Positions 1 to 7,138 of a DNA stretch of 10,939 nt are shown one piece after another. The translations under genes were made by a program, and so were the position numbers. The notes beneath the pieces are model-generated. The model had not been told where the DNA came from and did no database searches. It was given only the letters and a program-made list of their open reading frames with translations. Numbering within the stretch: position 1 is the first letter of the stretch; the number at the start of each line of letters is the position of its first letter. Source of the stretch: CAYSHJ01 sp964589725 (GTDB taxonomy: Bacteria; Planctomycetota; Planctomycetia; Planctomycetales; Planctomycetaceae); contig CAZPUJ010000231.1 of NCBI GenBank assembly GCA_964589725.1, forward strand, positions 1 through 10,939, in the 5' to 3' direction.

Positions 1-205
1 GAGAGCCAAGCGGTGACGGCTGTGGCGCTCCCTTGGGAAGTGATCGCAAATCCGTGTTTCATCTGTGTTTCATCCGTGGCTGAATAACCTTCGCGTCACG
101 CAAAGATTTCAAATGTTTGCAGTGCAAGGCGTCTTGTCGGCGCGACCGGATCGAGATACCGTTCGTCTCGTTTGAGGGCGGCCACGGTTTTGCAAGGAGG
201 CGGAA
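1..205. other. Leader/intergenic DNA upstream of the first gene
   Basis: No gene can be supported here. The plus frame starting at base 1 stays open to a TAA at 85-87, and the frame starting at base 2 stops at 14-16, so the first bases may be the tail of an upstream gene, but nothing recognisable is encoded. Bases 54-74 hold two copies of GTGTTTCATC with an 11-base period, followed by a similar CCGTGGC stretch. I recall phrases of the 'ATCCGTG..ATCTGTG' type as common intergenic text in planctomycete-like genomes. The end of the stretch (194-200, AAGGAGG) is the ribosome binding site of the next gene. No promoter could be called with confidence. Confidence 0.5.
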
Positions 206-601
206 ATGACACGACGCGAGATGACCTTTCAAACTCTCTTGGCCTTTGGCTTGGTCGTGGGAATTGTCGGCGGCAACTTTTTGGTCCAGCGTTGGTTCTT
301 TAGCCACCCATCCTCGCGCGTCCTCGACGCCGCGGCCACCGACGGCCGCGAAACGCAGTCCGATGACATCGACTGGAACGCACCCGATCTCGCGCCGCGC
401 CGCGCCGTTTCCTCAACAACCGCAGGCGACGAATCGTCTGCCGCGCGGCGTCAACGGCTCATCCAGATCATCGCCGCCAAACTGCCCGAAGCCTCCGTCG
501 AAGAACGAACCGCCTGGCTGGAACAGCTTCAAGACCTCTCGCCCGACGTCGCGTCCGGCATTCTCGAATTGCGGGAACAGGTCGGCTCGCTGCGCGATTG
601 A
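206..601 (+). CDS. Small membrane-anchored hypothetical protein (131 aa)
   Basis: I do not recognise this protein. The start at 206 is favoured because a strong AAGGAGG lies five bases upstream (194-200); a later in-frame ATG at 221 has no comparable site. Residues 6-28 form one hydrophobic segment (TLLAFGLVVGIVGGNFLV) after a short arginine-bearing N-terminus, so it is probably a signal anchor with the rest outside the membrane, or an uncleaved signal. Residues about 29-80 are polar, low-complexity and Ala/Asp/Arg-rich, probably a linker. The C-terminal 50 residues (RRQRLIQIIAAKLPEASVEERTAWLEQL onward in part) look like two or three amphipathic helices ending in ILELREQVGSL, which suggests a small protein-protein contact domain. 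It stands alone, 49 bases before a structured repeat. The function is unknown; that it is a real gene rests on the ribosome site and the coherent signal segment. Confidence 0.72.
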   Translation: MTRREMTFQTLLAFGLVVGIVGGNFLVQRWFFSHPSSRVLDAAATDGRETQSDDIDWNAPDLAPRRAVSSTTAGDESSAARRQRLIQIIAAKLPEASVEERTAWLEQLQDLSPDVASGILELREQVGSLRD

Positions 602-650
602 GCCAACCGTGCCCAAAGCCGCGGGCGACTGGGCTTGTTGAAATAGTCCG

Positions 651-752
651 CCGCCGAGTTCACCTCGGCGGTTCACGCGTTTCTGCACTACGTTTTTCCC
701 GATGAATTCGAGTAGTGCGGAGACGCTTAAACCCCTGAGGCAAGCTCAGGGG
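651..752. repeat. BIME-like paired palindromic element, copy C
   Basis: Two 41-nt half-units face away from each other. The left one (651-691, read on the minus strand) has head GTAGTGC, a 20-nt linker, then hairpin CCGCCGAG / loop GTGAA / CTCGGCGG. The right one (712-752, plus strand) has GTAGTGC, a 20-nt linker, then CCCCTGAG / GCAAG / CTCAGGGG. Both hairpins are perfect 8-bp stems with 5-nt loops. The two linkers also pair with each other (16 of 20 Watson-Crick, plus two G-U in RNA), giving a three-hairpin cloverleaf with a 20-base central loop (692-711). Geometry is identical to the elements at 2456-2566 and 7151-7409, although the base sequence has diverged. It lies 49 bases after the stop of the small hypothetical gene. 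No U-tract follows, so it is not a standard intrinsic terminator. Confidence 0.85.
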
Positions 753-864
753 CGATTAACTCAACAAGGCCGACTGACCGCTGTTTGCACGACAACCCCA
801 ACGGCGATCAGTATCATCCGTCCGCAGATGCCCGCGCGAGAACGACCGGCGACGTACCAAGCGA

Positions 865-990
865 GGGGTCAGGTGTTCTGATTTCTGTTTTGGCGTCACA
901 AACGGAGCCAGTCGTAGTCGGGAGGACCGTCTCGCAGCGGAAATCGACGGCGATATCGCGGCCAAAACAGAAATCAGAACACCTGACCCC
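865..990. repeat. 126-bp element with 30-bp perfect terminal inverted repeats
   Basis: Bases 865-894 (beginning GGGGTCAGGTGTTCTG, ending TTTTGGC) are the exact reverse complement of 961-990, around a 66-base interior. Within each arm TCAG-GTGTT-CTGA can form a short hairpin. The arms translate to KSEHLTP or EIRTPDP-like peptides; I recall these, and the GGGGTCAGG head, from intergenic repeats near IS200-like/RAYT transposases in diverse bacteria, but could not check. The interior codes for nothing visible and contains a 10-base palindrome GCGATATCGC (950-959). No clear target duplication was found at the edges. The best reading is a non-autonomous palindromic element or MITE. It ends 63 bases before the cytochrome peroxidase start and so lies in its probable 5' region. 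Confidence 0.8.
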
Positions 991-995
991 GGCCG

Positions 996-1013
996 GGCTA
1001 ATTCTTAATTGCC
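996..1013. repeat. GGCTAATTC motif with a bulged hairpin
   Basis: GGC(T)AATT-CTT-AATTGCC forms a 7-bp stem with one bulged T. The GGCTAATTCTT-AAT-TGC text closely matches the left end of the insertion at 7245-7388 (from base 7251), and GGCTAATTC also occurs inverted at the insertion's right end. It directly abuts the inverted-repeat element at 865-990. It may be a remnant end of the same mobile family; the match is short, so this is tentative. Confidence 0.45.
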
Positions 1014-1041
1014 GTTCGCCTTGTACCATCTCGAAAGCTTT

Positions 1042-1045
1042 GAGG
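1042..1045 (+). promoter_or_regulatory. Ribosome binding site deciding the cytochrome peroxidase start
   Basis: GAGG (within TGAGGAAG) lies eight bases before ATG 1054. It supports that ATG over an upstream in-frame TTG at 1009, which has no such site and sits inside repeat-derived sequence. Confidence 0.65.
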
Positions 1046-1053
1046 AAGTCATT

Positions 1054-2442
1054 ATGACCACGTTTTTTCGTGCCGTCGCTTGGATCGGAGTCAGCCTCTG
1101 TGGCTTGAACTTCAGCGGTTGCGGCCAGGAATCTTCGCCGCCAACAAGGCCGGCGAGCACTCCTGGTTCCAGCGCGCTGAATCCGCCTTCGGCTGAAGTC
1201 CCGGTTGCCGCCAAGAAGGATGACGCGGACGATCGCTCCGCGGCAACTGACAAGCCGAAAGCAGACGATTCCAACGCAGCCGAAGTGCTGCTCGGCTCGT
1301 CCGAACTGACAGCCGGAATTCCCGGCGAGGGACCGCTGACCAACGAACAGGTCACCGCTTGGCTGGAAAAGCCCGAAAATCACCTGCCGCTGGAGATCAT
1401 CCTGCCGGCCGGCCTGGCGGTCGGGGCGAACCAGGTGCAAGGCATCGCCGACAACATCATGACTCGCGCGAAGATCGAACTCGGTCGTCAGCTCTACTTC
1501 GATACACGCCTCTCCGCCGACAACAAAGTCGCCTGCGCGAGCTGCCATCATCCGGACGAAGGCTTCGCCAAACACACGCAGTTCGGCGTTGGCATCAACG
1601 ATCAGAAGGGAGGACGCAACTCGCCCGTCAGTTACAACCGCATCCTCAGCGGCGCGCAGTTCTGGGACGGCCGAGCCGCCTCGCTCGAAGAACAAGCCAA
1701 AGGCCCGATTGCCAATCCGATTGAGATGGGCAACACGCACGATAAAGCCGTCGAGACCGTCAAGGAAATCTCCGGTTACGTGATGCAGTTCCAAATGATC
1801 TTCGGCGACGAAGGTGTGACGATCGACAACATCGCTCGCGCGATCGCAACGTTTGAACGAGCGATCGTCACCGGCCCGACTCCGTTCGACTATCACGAAT
1901 CCCTGCGACCTTTTCTCGCCATGAAGCCCGATGATTTGGAAACGCTCAAGGACGACGATCCGGAGTTGTACGCCAAGTATCAAGCCGTGAAGGCCGCGTC
2001 CGACGCGCATCCGATGTCCGCTAGCGCGATCCGCGGCCGAGACCTGTTCTTCAGCGAAAAGGTCGGCTGCACTGCCTGCCACGTTGGAGCGAATCTCGCC
2101 GACGAAAAGTACCACAACCTCGGCGTCGGCTTCGGCGAAGGAATCGACAAGCCCGACCTCGGCCGCTTCGAGATCACGAAAGACGAGAAAGACAAAGGAG
2201 CCTTCAAGACGCCGACGATCCGCAACGTCGCCCTCTCCGCTCCGTACATGCATGACGGCAGTCAAAAGACGCTGGAAGAGGTCGTCGAGCACTACAGTAA
2301 AGGCGGCACGCCGAATCCGACGCTCAGCAACAAGATCAAGAAACTCGACCTCAAACCGGAGGACAAATCCGACCTCGTCGAATTCATGAAAGCCTGCACC
2401 GGCGATTTCCCAAAGGTTGAACGCGGTCGGCTGCCGGAATGA
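1054..2442 (+). CDS. Dihaem cytochrome c peroxidase / MauG-family lipoprotein (462 aa)
   Basis: Members of this family (CCP_MauG) hold two c-type haems and either reduce hydrogen peroxide with electrons from small cytochromes or act as MauG-like oxidases. Two CXXCH haem sites are visible: CASCH at residues 161-165 and CTACH at 339-343. The distal region has PYMHDG with Met399, placed like the axial methionine of the electron-transfer haem in this family. Other family hallmarks are ELGRQLYFDTRLS just before haem 1, RNSPVSYNRI, FWDGRA and GPTPFDYHE. The N-terminus (MTTFFRAVAWIGVSLCGLNF-SGC) is a signal peptide with a lipobox-like FSGC, so the mature protein is probably lipid-anchored at Cys23, followed by an Ala/Pro/Ser/Asp-rich tether to about residue 90. 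Length is normal for the family plus the tether. It is followed after 13 bases by a structured repeat, then by the amidohydrolase gene. Whether it is a true peroxidase or an oxidase cannot be told here. Confidence 0.93.
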   Translation: MTTFFRAVAWIGVSLCGLNFSGCGQESSPPTRPASTPGSSALNPPSAEVPVAAKKDDADDRSAATDKPKADDSNAAEVLLGSSELTAGIPGEGPLTNEQVTAWLEKPENHLPLEIILPAGLAVGANQVQGIADNIMTRAKIELGRQLYFDTRLSADNKVACASCHHPDEGFAKHTQFGVGINDQKGGRNSPVSYNRILSGAQFWDGRAASLEEQAKGPIANPIEMGNTHDKAVETVKEISGYVMQFQMIFGDEGVTIDNIARAIATFERAIVTGPTPFDYHESLRPFLAMKPDDLETLKDDDPELYAKYQAVKAASDAHPMSASAIRGRDLFFSEKVGCTACHVGANLADEKYHNLGVGFGEGIDKPDLGRFEITKDEKDKGAFKTPTIRNVALSAPYMHDGSQKTLEEVVEHYSKGGTPNPTLSNKIKKLDLKPEDKSDLVEFMKACTGDFPKVERGRLPE

Positions 2443-2455
2443 CTGACCGCCAGAT

Positions 2456-2566
2456 CCCCACCGGGCTTGCCCCGGTGGCTCGCGGGATTTTGCACTACTT
2501 GATCGGCAATGATTCTGTCGCAGGTTGTGCAGAATCCCGCGAGCCACCGACACAAGGTCGGTGGGG
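2456..2566. repeat. BIME-like paired palindromic element, copy A
   Basis: The left half-unit (2458-2498, minus strand) reads GTAGTGC, 20-nt linker, CCACCGGG / GCAAG / CCCGGTGG. The right half-unit (2524-2564, plus strand) reads GTTGTGC, linker, CCACCGAC / ACAAG / GTCGGTGG. Both hairpins are perfect 8-bp stems with 5-nt loops. The arms 2473-2498 and 2524-2549 are inverted copies matching at 24 of 26 positions around a 25-base spacer. Outer CC (2456-2457) and GG (2565-2566) extend the match to the other copies. The element fills almost the whole junction between the cytochrome peroxidase stop and the amidohydrolase ribosome site, so if transcribed it would be the main structured feature of that mRNA segment. 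In enterobacteria comparable REP hairpins protect upstream mRNA from 3' exonucleases; that role here is inference. Confidence 0.9.
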
Positions 2567-2582
2567 TTGAGGAACCCCCACC
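2560..2582 (+). promoter_or_regulatory. Hairpin presenting the Shine-Dalgarno of the amidohydrolase in its loop
   Basis: GGGGTT (2563-2568) pairs with AACCCC (2573-2578) around a loop that is exactly GAGG (2569-2572), the only ribosome site before ATG 2583. With one bulged C the stem extends to GGTGGGGTT/AACCCC(C)ACC. The left arm overlaps the right hairpin of copy A (2557-2564), so the two structures exclude each other in part. A translational effect is possible but not shown. Confidence 0.5.
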
Positions 2583-3845
2583 ATGCAGCTCGCCACCGGA
2601 ACCACTCTGATCCGCAATGGCCAGATCGTCGATGGAACGGGAGCTGCACCGCTGCCGAACGGGGCAGTTGTTGTCGAGGATGGCAAGATCACGTTTGTCG
2701 GCCGCGAACAGAACGCTTCGCTGGTCTCACGTGACGCGACGGTGATCGATGCGCGCGGCGGCACGATCATGCCGGGGTTGGTCGAGGCGCATTTTCATCC
2801 GACATATTTCAATGTCGCGGCGTTGGAAGACCTCGACATCAAGTACCCGGTCGAATACGTCACGTTGCTGGCGGCGGCGAACGCGAAGCTCGCGCTGGAG
2901 TGCGGCTACACGGCGGCACGCAGCGGCGGCAGCTTGTTCAATATCGACGTCTGGCTGAAGAAGGCGATTGAAGACGACGTCTGTCCCGGCCCGCGACTCG
3001 CCGCCAGCGGTCGAGAAATCTGCGGTGTCGCCGGCCTCATGGACTGGAATCCCGACTATCGCAAGATCGGCATGGAAGGCCTGATCCTGCTGGTCAATGG
3101 GCCGGACGAAGCTCGCGCCGCCGTGCGCAAGTTGGTCAAGGACGGCGTTGAGTGGATCAAGACATATCCCACCGGCGACGCCGCCGCACCGGATACCAAT
3201 GACCATCACACGCTTTGCATGACGTTCGAGGAAATGCATGCCGTGGTGACAACCGCTCACAACCACGGCAAGAAAGTCACCGGACACTGCCGAGCCACCG
3301 CGGGGATCAAGAATGCTCTCCGCGCCGGCTACGATACGATCGAACACGGCACGTTCATGGATGACGAAGCGTTGGACCTGTTGCTGCAACGAGACGTGCC
3401 CTGCGTCCCCGCGCTGTACTTTGAACTGGCCAGCATCGAACGTGGTCCGGACTTCGGGATGCCTCAAAAAGTGATCGACGGCCACCTAGAAACGCTCGAA
3501 GGTGGCGCCGAGAGTTGCCGCAAGATTCTCCAGGCCGGTGGACGACTCGGCATGGGCGGCGATTATGGCTTCGCCTGGAATCCGCACGGTGACTATGCGA
3601 AGGAACTGAGTTTCTTTGTGAAATACGTCGGCCTCGACCCGCTGACCGTGATCAAATGCGCGACCAAGACCGGAGCCGAAATCCTCGGCCGCGACAAAGA
3701 GTTCGGCACCGTCGAGACCGGCAAACTCGCTGACTTGCTGATCGTCGATGGCGATGTCGTGCGCGACATTTCGATCCTGCAAGATCGCTCGAAGTTCATC
3801 TCGGTCATGCAAGCGGGAGTTATCAAAGCGGGGCAGTTGGCGTGA
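2583..3845 (+). CDS. Metal-dependent amidohydrolase, imidazolonepropionase/prolidase-like (420 aa)
   Basis: This is an amidohydrolase-superfamily TIM-barrel hydrolase, a group that opens amide or ester bonds, often in cyclic or dipeptide-like substrates, with one or two divalent metals. The expected metal ligands are visible in order: His70 and His72 (EAHFH, where many relatives have DxHxH), Lys193 (EWIKTYP, the usual carboxylated lysine), His235 (TGHC), His255 (TIEHGTFMDD) and the catalytic Asp327 (GMGGDYGF). The N-terminal beta segment (TTLIRNGQIVDGTG, VVVEDGKITFVG) and C-terminal GTVETGKLADLLIVDGD complete the small beta-sandwich typical of the family. There is no signal peptide, so unlike its neighbours it should be cytoplasmic. 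The start is ATG 2583 with GAGG ten bases upstream. Its stop overlaps an in-frame GTG of the next reading frame, and the next likely start is about 100 bases on. The substrate cannot be assigned. Confidence 0.9.
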   Translation: MQLATGTTLIRNGQIVDGTGAAPLPNGAVVVEDGKITFVGREQNASLVSRDATVIDARGGTIMPGLVEAHFHPTYFNVAALEDLDIKYPVEYVTLLAAANAKLALECGYTAARSGGSLFNIDVWLKKAIEDDVCPGPRLAASGREICGVAGLMDWNPDYRKIGMEGLILLVNGPDEARAAVRKLVKDGVEWIKTYPTGDAAAPDTNDHHTLCMTFEEMHAVVTTAHNHGKKVTGHCRATAGIKNALRAGYDTIEHGTFMDDEALDLLLQRDVPCVPALYFELASIERGPDFGMPQKVIDGHLETLEGGAESCRKILQAGGRLGMGGDYGFAWNPHGDYAKELSFFVKYVGLDPLTVIKCATKTGAEILGRDKEFGTVETGKLADLLIVDGDVVRDISILQDRSKFISVMQAGVIKAGQLA

Positions 3846-3857
3846 ACTCAGAAGTCG

Positions 3858-3875
3858 GGTTTCTTCAGAGAAGCC
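3858..3875 (+). other. Small hairpin in the leader of the DUF1549/DUF1553 gene
   Basis: GGTTTCT-TCAG-AGAAGCC forms a 7-bp stem (one G-U in RNA) and is enclosed by GTCG (3854-3857) and CGAC (3884-3887). It looks like a decayed GTCGGGTTTCT..AGAAACCCGAC palindrome. It is followed at 3902-3924 by ATCCGTGAAATCTGTGG-type text like that at 50-80. This repeat-like material argues that the 98 bases after the amidohydrolase stop are untranslated leader. Confidence 0.4.
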
Positions 3876-3932
3876 AGGTTACTCGACCGCCTATCATTAC
3901 TATGTCATCCGTGAAATCTGTGGTCGCAATGC

Positions 3933-3937
3933 AGAGG
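3933..3937 (+). promoter_or_regulatory. Ribosome binding site deciding the DUF1549/DUF1553 start
   Basis: AGAGG lies six bases before ATG 3944. The signal peptide begins directly at that ATG, whereas the in-frame GTG 3842 and ATGs 3902 and 3929 would put up to 34 extra polar residues in front of it. Confidence 0.6.
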
Positions 3938-3943
3938 TCTTCC

Positions 3944-6900
3944 ATGACAACCCTTCTCACGCGGTTTGTTCCGCTTACGTTGGCATTCAACGTTTTCCTG
4001 CTGTGGTCGGCGGCATCTCACGCGGAGCCGATGTCGACCGTATCCTTCGACCGCGATGTGCGGCCGATCTTGTCGAATCATTGTTGGAAGTGTCACGGTC
4101 CCGACGCGAACGAACGCAAGGCGGGATTGCGGCTGGATCAGCCAGACGCCGCAAAGCAGCCAGCCGAGTCGGGTCAGCGCGCCATCATCCCCGGCAAGCC
4201 AAGCGAGAGTGAACTCGTCAAACGCATTCTCTCAGCCGATCCCGACGAGCGAATGCCGCCGGAATCCGAGAAGAAGCCGCTCAGCGACGCTCAAAAAGAC
4301 ATCCTCAAACGCTGGGTCGAACAAGGGGCCGAGTTTCAACAACACTGGTCGTTTCGCACCGTTCAACGCCCGCCGCTGCCGAGCGTCAAAGACAAGACGT
4401 GGCCGAAGACGCCGATTGATCACTTCATCCTCGCACGGCTGGAGGCCGAAGGACTGAAGCCAGCTCCCGAAACTGACCGCACGAGGTTGATTCGCCGAGT
4501 GACGCTCGACCTTACCGGACTGCCGCCGACGATCGCGGAGGTGGATGCCTTTGTGAACGACTTCGATCCGAGGGCCTATGAGAAGCTGGTGGACCGCCTG
4601 TTGCAGTCACCGCATTATGGGGAGCGGATGGCGTTGGAGTGGCTCGACGCCGCGCGGTTCGCGGACACGAACGGCTATCACATCGACAACGGCCGCGACA
4701 TGACGCGTTGGCGCAAGTGGGTCATCGACGCCTTCAATCGCAACCTGCCGTTCGATCAGTTCACGATCCAGCAACTCGCCGGCGATCTGCTGCCGGAGCC
4801 GTCCGATCCGGTCGCCGCGCGCCAACTGAAACTCGCCAGCGGGTTTCATCGCAACCACATGATCAATTTCGAAGGTGGAGCGATCCCGCAGGAGTATCAC
4901 ACGGCGTACATCGTCGACCGGGTCAACACCACGGCGACCGTGTGGCTCGGTCTGACGATCGCTTGCACTCAATGCCATGACCACAAGTACGACCCGCTCA
5001 CGCAGCGCGAGTTCTATCAGCTCTACTCCTTCTTCCATAACGTGCCGGAGAACGGCCTCGACGGCGGCAAAGGCAACGCCTCACCGCTCGTGAAGGTGCC
5101 GACCGCCGAAGAAGACGCCAAGCTGAATGACCTTGCGGTCAAAGTCTCTTCCTTGGAAAAGCGGCTCTCCGCTCCCGAGGCCGATCTCGATGCGGCGCAG
5201 GCTGAGTGGGAACGTTCGAACGGAAAGCCGTCGGGCGAGCGTTGGCAGACGCTGGCTGACGCCGTCGTCGAATCGTACGGCAAAGCGAACTGGAAGAAGC
5301 TCGACGACGGATCGTTCCTCGCCAGCGGCCCGAACCCAAACGAAGACACGTACGCGGTCACCGTCTCGACGCTGCCAAAACAGATCACGGCAATTCGCCT
5401 CGAAACATTGCCGCATGAAAGTTTTGCCGCAAACGGCCCCGGCCGGTCGAGCAACGGCAATTTCGTGATGACCGATGCTCGGCCATCGCTCGTGAAAGGC
5501 AACGATGCCGGTAAAGCCATCAAACTGAAGAAAGCATCCGCCGACTTCAGCCAGAGCGACTTCCCGGTCGATCAGGTGATCGACGGCAAAAAGCGCACGG
5601 GCTGGGCGATCTTTCCGGAAGTCGGCAAGCCTCACGCCGCCGTGTTCGAGTTCGCATCCCCCGTCACGCTCGCCGACGGCGAGTTGTTGAAGGTCGAGTT
5701 CGACTTTCATTCGACCTTCGGACAGCACCAGCCAGGCCGCATTCGCGTTTCGGCCACAACGTCCCCAACGCCTCACGACGGTCAGGCGGTACCGGACAAC
5801 GTGCTCAAAACGCTCGCGCTGGCGACCGAACAACGGAACGATCAGCAGCGAACGGAACTCCGCAAGTATTTCCGCGAGAATGTTTCGCCCGTCGCGCGCG
5901 TGTGGCGCGACGAACTGGAACAACTGCGTCAGCAACGCAATGACCTCGACAAGCTGATCCCGACCACGATGGTCATGCAGGAGATGCCACAACCGCGCGA
6001 CACGTTCATTCTGCTGCGCGGCCAGTACGACAAGTTCGGCGACAAAGTCACCGCTGATGTCCCCGCCGCATTGCCTCGACTTCCGGACGGCTCGCTGCGG
6101 AATCGACTGGGCCTCGCGCAGTGGCTGGTGCATCCCTCGCACCCGCTGACGTCGCGAGTGATCGTCAATCGGTACTGGCAGATGTACTTCGGCACCGGCC
6201 TCGTGCGTACGTCGGAGGACTTCGGCTCGCAAGGCGAGTTGCCATCGCACCCGGACCTGCTCGATTGGCTGGCGGCGGAATTTGTAGGTCAGGCATTCCA
6301 GCCTGATCCGACTGGGCCCACGACGACTGCGAGAAATCGGGTCAGGCTGGAAAGCCTGACCTACGGAGCTTGGGACATCAAGCATGTCCAACGCCTGATC
6401 GTCACCTCGGCCGCGTATCGGCAGGCGAGTCGCGTGTCGCCCGCGTTGTTGGCTCGCGATCCAGAGAATCGTCTGATCGCGCACGGGCCGAGGCATCGGT
6501 TGCCGGCCGAGTTCATTCGCGACTTGGCGTTGTCAGTGAGCGGGCTGATGCAGCACAAGATCGGCGGGCCGAGCGTCTCGCCGTATCAACCAGCGGGCTT
6601 GTGGGAAGAGTTGATGGCTCGCGCCGACGGCAAGAACTGGACGGCTCAGGAATACACGCAAAGCCACGGAGCCGACCTGTATCGCCGCACGATGTACACG
6701 TTTTGGAAACGGACCTGCCCGCCGCCGCAACTGGCCACATTCGACGCTCCCGACCGCGAGACCTGCACCGTCCGCCGAGCCCGCACCAACACGCCGTTGC
6801 AGGCGCTCGTGCTGATGAACGATCCGACGTACGTCGAAGCCTCGCGCAAACTGGCTGAACGAATGATGCTCGAAGGCGGCGCGACCACGGAGTCGCGCAT

Positions 6901-7138
6901 CAGGTTCGCGTTCCGCTTGGCCACCTCGCGCCCGCCGACTTCGCGCGAACTGAGCGTGCTGCTCCGCATTCACGACCAACAACTCGCGCGCTTCCGCGCC
7001 GATCAACCATCCGCGCTGAAACTGCTCGCCGTCGGTGAATCGCCCCGCAACGAACAACTCGACCAAGCTGACCTCGCTGCGTGGACAATGGTGGCCAACA
7101 CGATCTTAAACTTGGATGAGACCGTCACGAACGGATAA
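3944..7138 (+). CDS. Secreted PSCyt1 / DUF1549 / DUF1553 cytochrome-type protein (1064 aa)
   Basis: A large exported protein of the planctomycete cytochrome group. Residues 1-26 are a Sec signal peptide ending ASHA, probably cut before EPMS. A PSCyt1 haem domain follows, with CWKCH at 47-51, VRPILSNHCWKCHGPDA before and RMPPESEKKPLS after it. DUF1549 runs from about 157 (PIDHFILARLEAEGL) and ends with a second haem-type motif, CTQCHDHKYDP, at 341 onward. Residues about 395-435 look like a coiled coil. Residues about 450-620 form a beta-rich, lectin- or discoidin-like module (VDQVIDGKKRTGWAIF). DUF1553 fills about 715-1050, with NRYWQMYFGTGLV, LPAEFIRDLAL and ARTNTPLQALVLMNDP. Family function is unproven; electron transfer coupled to polysaccharide breakdown has been suggested. 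The next gene is its usual DUF1501 partner. Residues 781-807 are an in-frame palindromic insertion (6284-6364) where relatives simply run from the EF of LLDWLAAEF into GWDIKH. The frame is intact, so the gene is probably functional. Confidence 0.95.
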   Translation: MTTLLTRFVPLTLAFNVFLLWSAASHAEPMSTVSFDRDVRPILSNHCWKCHGPDANERKAGLRLDQPDAAKQPAESGQRAIIPGKPSESELVKRILSADPDERMPPESEKKPLSDAQKDILKRWVEQGAEFQQHWSFRTVQRPPLPSVKDKTWPKTPIDHFILARLEAEGLKPAPETDRTRLIRRVTLDLTGLPPTIAEVDAFVNDFDPRAYEKLVDRLLQSPHYGERMALEWLDAARFADTNGYHIDNGRDMTRWRKWVIDAFNRNLPFDQFTIQQLAGDLLPEPSDPVAARQLKLASGFHRNHMINFEGGAIPQEYHTAYIVDRVNTTATVWLGLTIACTQCHDHKYDPLTQREFYQLYSFFHNVPENGLDGGKGNASPLVKVPTAEEDAKLNDLAVKVSSLEKRLSAPEADLDAAQAEWERSNGKPSGERWQTLADAVVESYGKANWKKLDDGSFLASGPNPNEDTYAVTVSTLPKQITAIRLETLPHESFAANGPGRSSNGNFVMTDARPSLVKGNDAGKAIKLKKASADFSQSDFPVDQVIDGKKRTGWAIFPEVGKPHAAVFEFASPVTLADGELLKVEFDFHSTFGQHQPGRIRVSATTSPTPHDGQAVPDNVLKTLALATEQRNDQQRTELRKYFRENVSPVARVWRDELEQLRQQRNDLDKLIPTTMVMQEMPQPRDTFILLRGQYDKFGDKVTADVPAALPRLPDGSLRNRLGLAQWLVHPSHPLTSRVIVNRYWQMYFGTGLVRTSEDFGSQGELPSHPDLLDWLAAEFVGQAFQPDPTGPTTTARNRVRLESLTYGAWDIKHVQRLIVTSAAYRQASRVSPALLARDPENRLIAHGPRHRLPAEFIRDLALSVSGLMQHKIGGPSVSPYQPAGLWEELMARADGKNWTAQEYTQSHGADLYRRTMYTFWKRTCPPPQLATFDAPDRETCTVRRARTNTPLQALVLMNDPTYVEASRKLAERMMLEGGATTESRIRFAFRLATSRPPTSRELSVLLRIHDQQLARFRADQPSALKLLAVGESPRNEQLDQADLAAWTMVANTILNLDETVTNG
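6284..6364. repeat. 81-bp GTAG-headed inverted pair inserted in frame in the DUF1553 gene
   Basis: Bases 6284-6311 and 6337-6364 are inverted copies matching at 26 of 28 positions, spaced by 25 bases. Each copy read from its outer end is GTAGG then hairpin TCAGGC-NTTCCA-GCCTGA, so GTAG heads point outward, unlike the copies at 651, 2456 and 7151. The element is exactly 27 codons and is read as VGQAFQPDPT to RVRLESLTY, inserted between AAEF and GAWDIKH of a conserved DUF1553 stretch. Because it is palindromic, the opposite strand reads nearly the same peptide. I recall the GQAFQPD/RLESLTY peptides from many planctomycete predictions, so this is probably a known high-copy family. Confidence 0.88.

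Noticed and set aside
1009..1053. Upstream TTG start for the cytochrome peroxidase
   Set aside because: It lies in repeat-derived sequence, has no ribosome site, and would place polar residues before the lipoprotein signal. ATG 1054 is better.
814..2649. 611-codon open frame on the minus strand opposite the cytochrome peroxidase gene
   Set aside because: The plus strand encodes a clear dihaem protein over the same bases. High GC and codon bias leave the antisense frame open, and it also runs through two palindromic repeats. No family features are visible.
3842..3943. GTG start overlapping the amidohydrolase stop for the DUF1549/DUF1553 gene
   Set aside because: The GTGA overlap looks like translational coupling, but the added residues precede the signal peptide and derive from a hairpin and ATCCGTGAAATC-type intergenic text. 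ATG 3944 has AGAGG six bases upstream.
5081..6496. 471-codon minus-strand frame inside the DUF1549/DUF1553 gene
   Set aside because: It is a shadow of a well-recognised protein. Its GQAFQPD and RLECLTY peptides come only from the palindromic repeat reading similarly on both strands.
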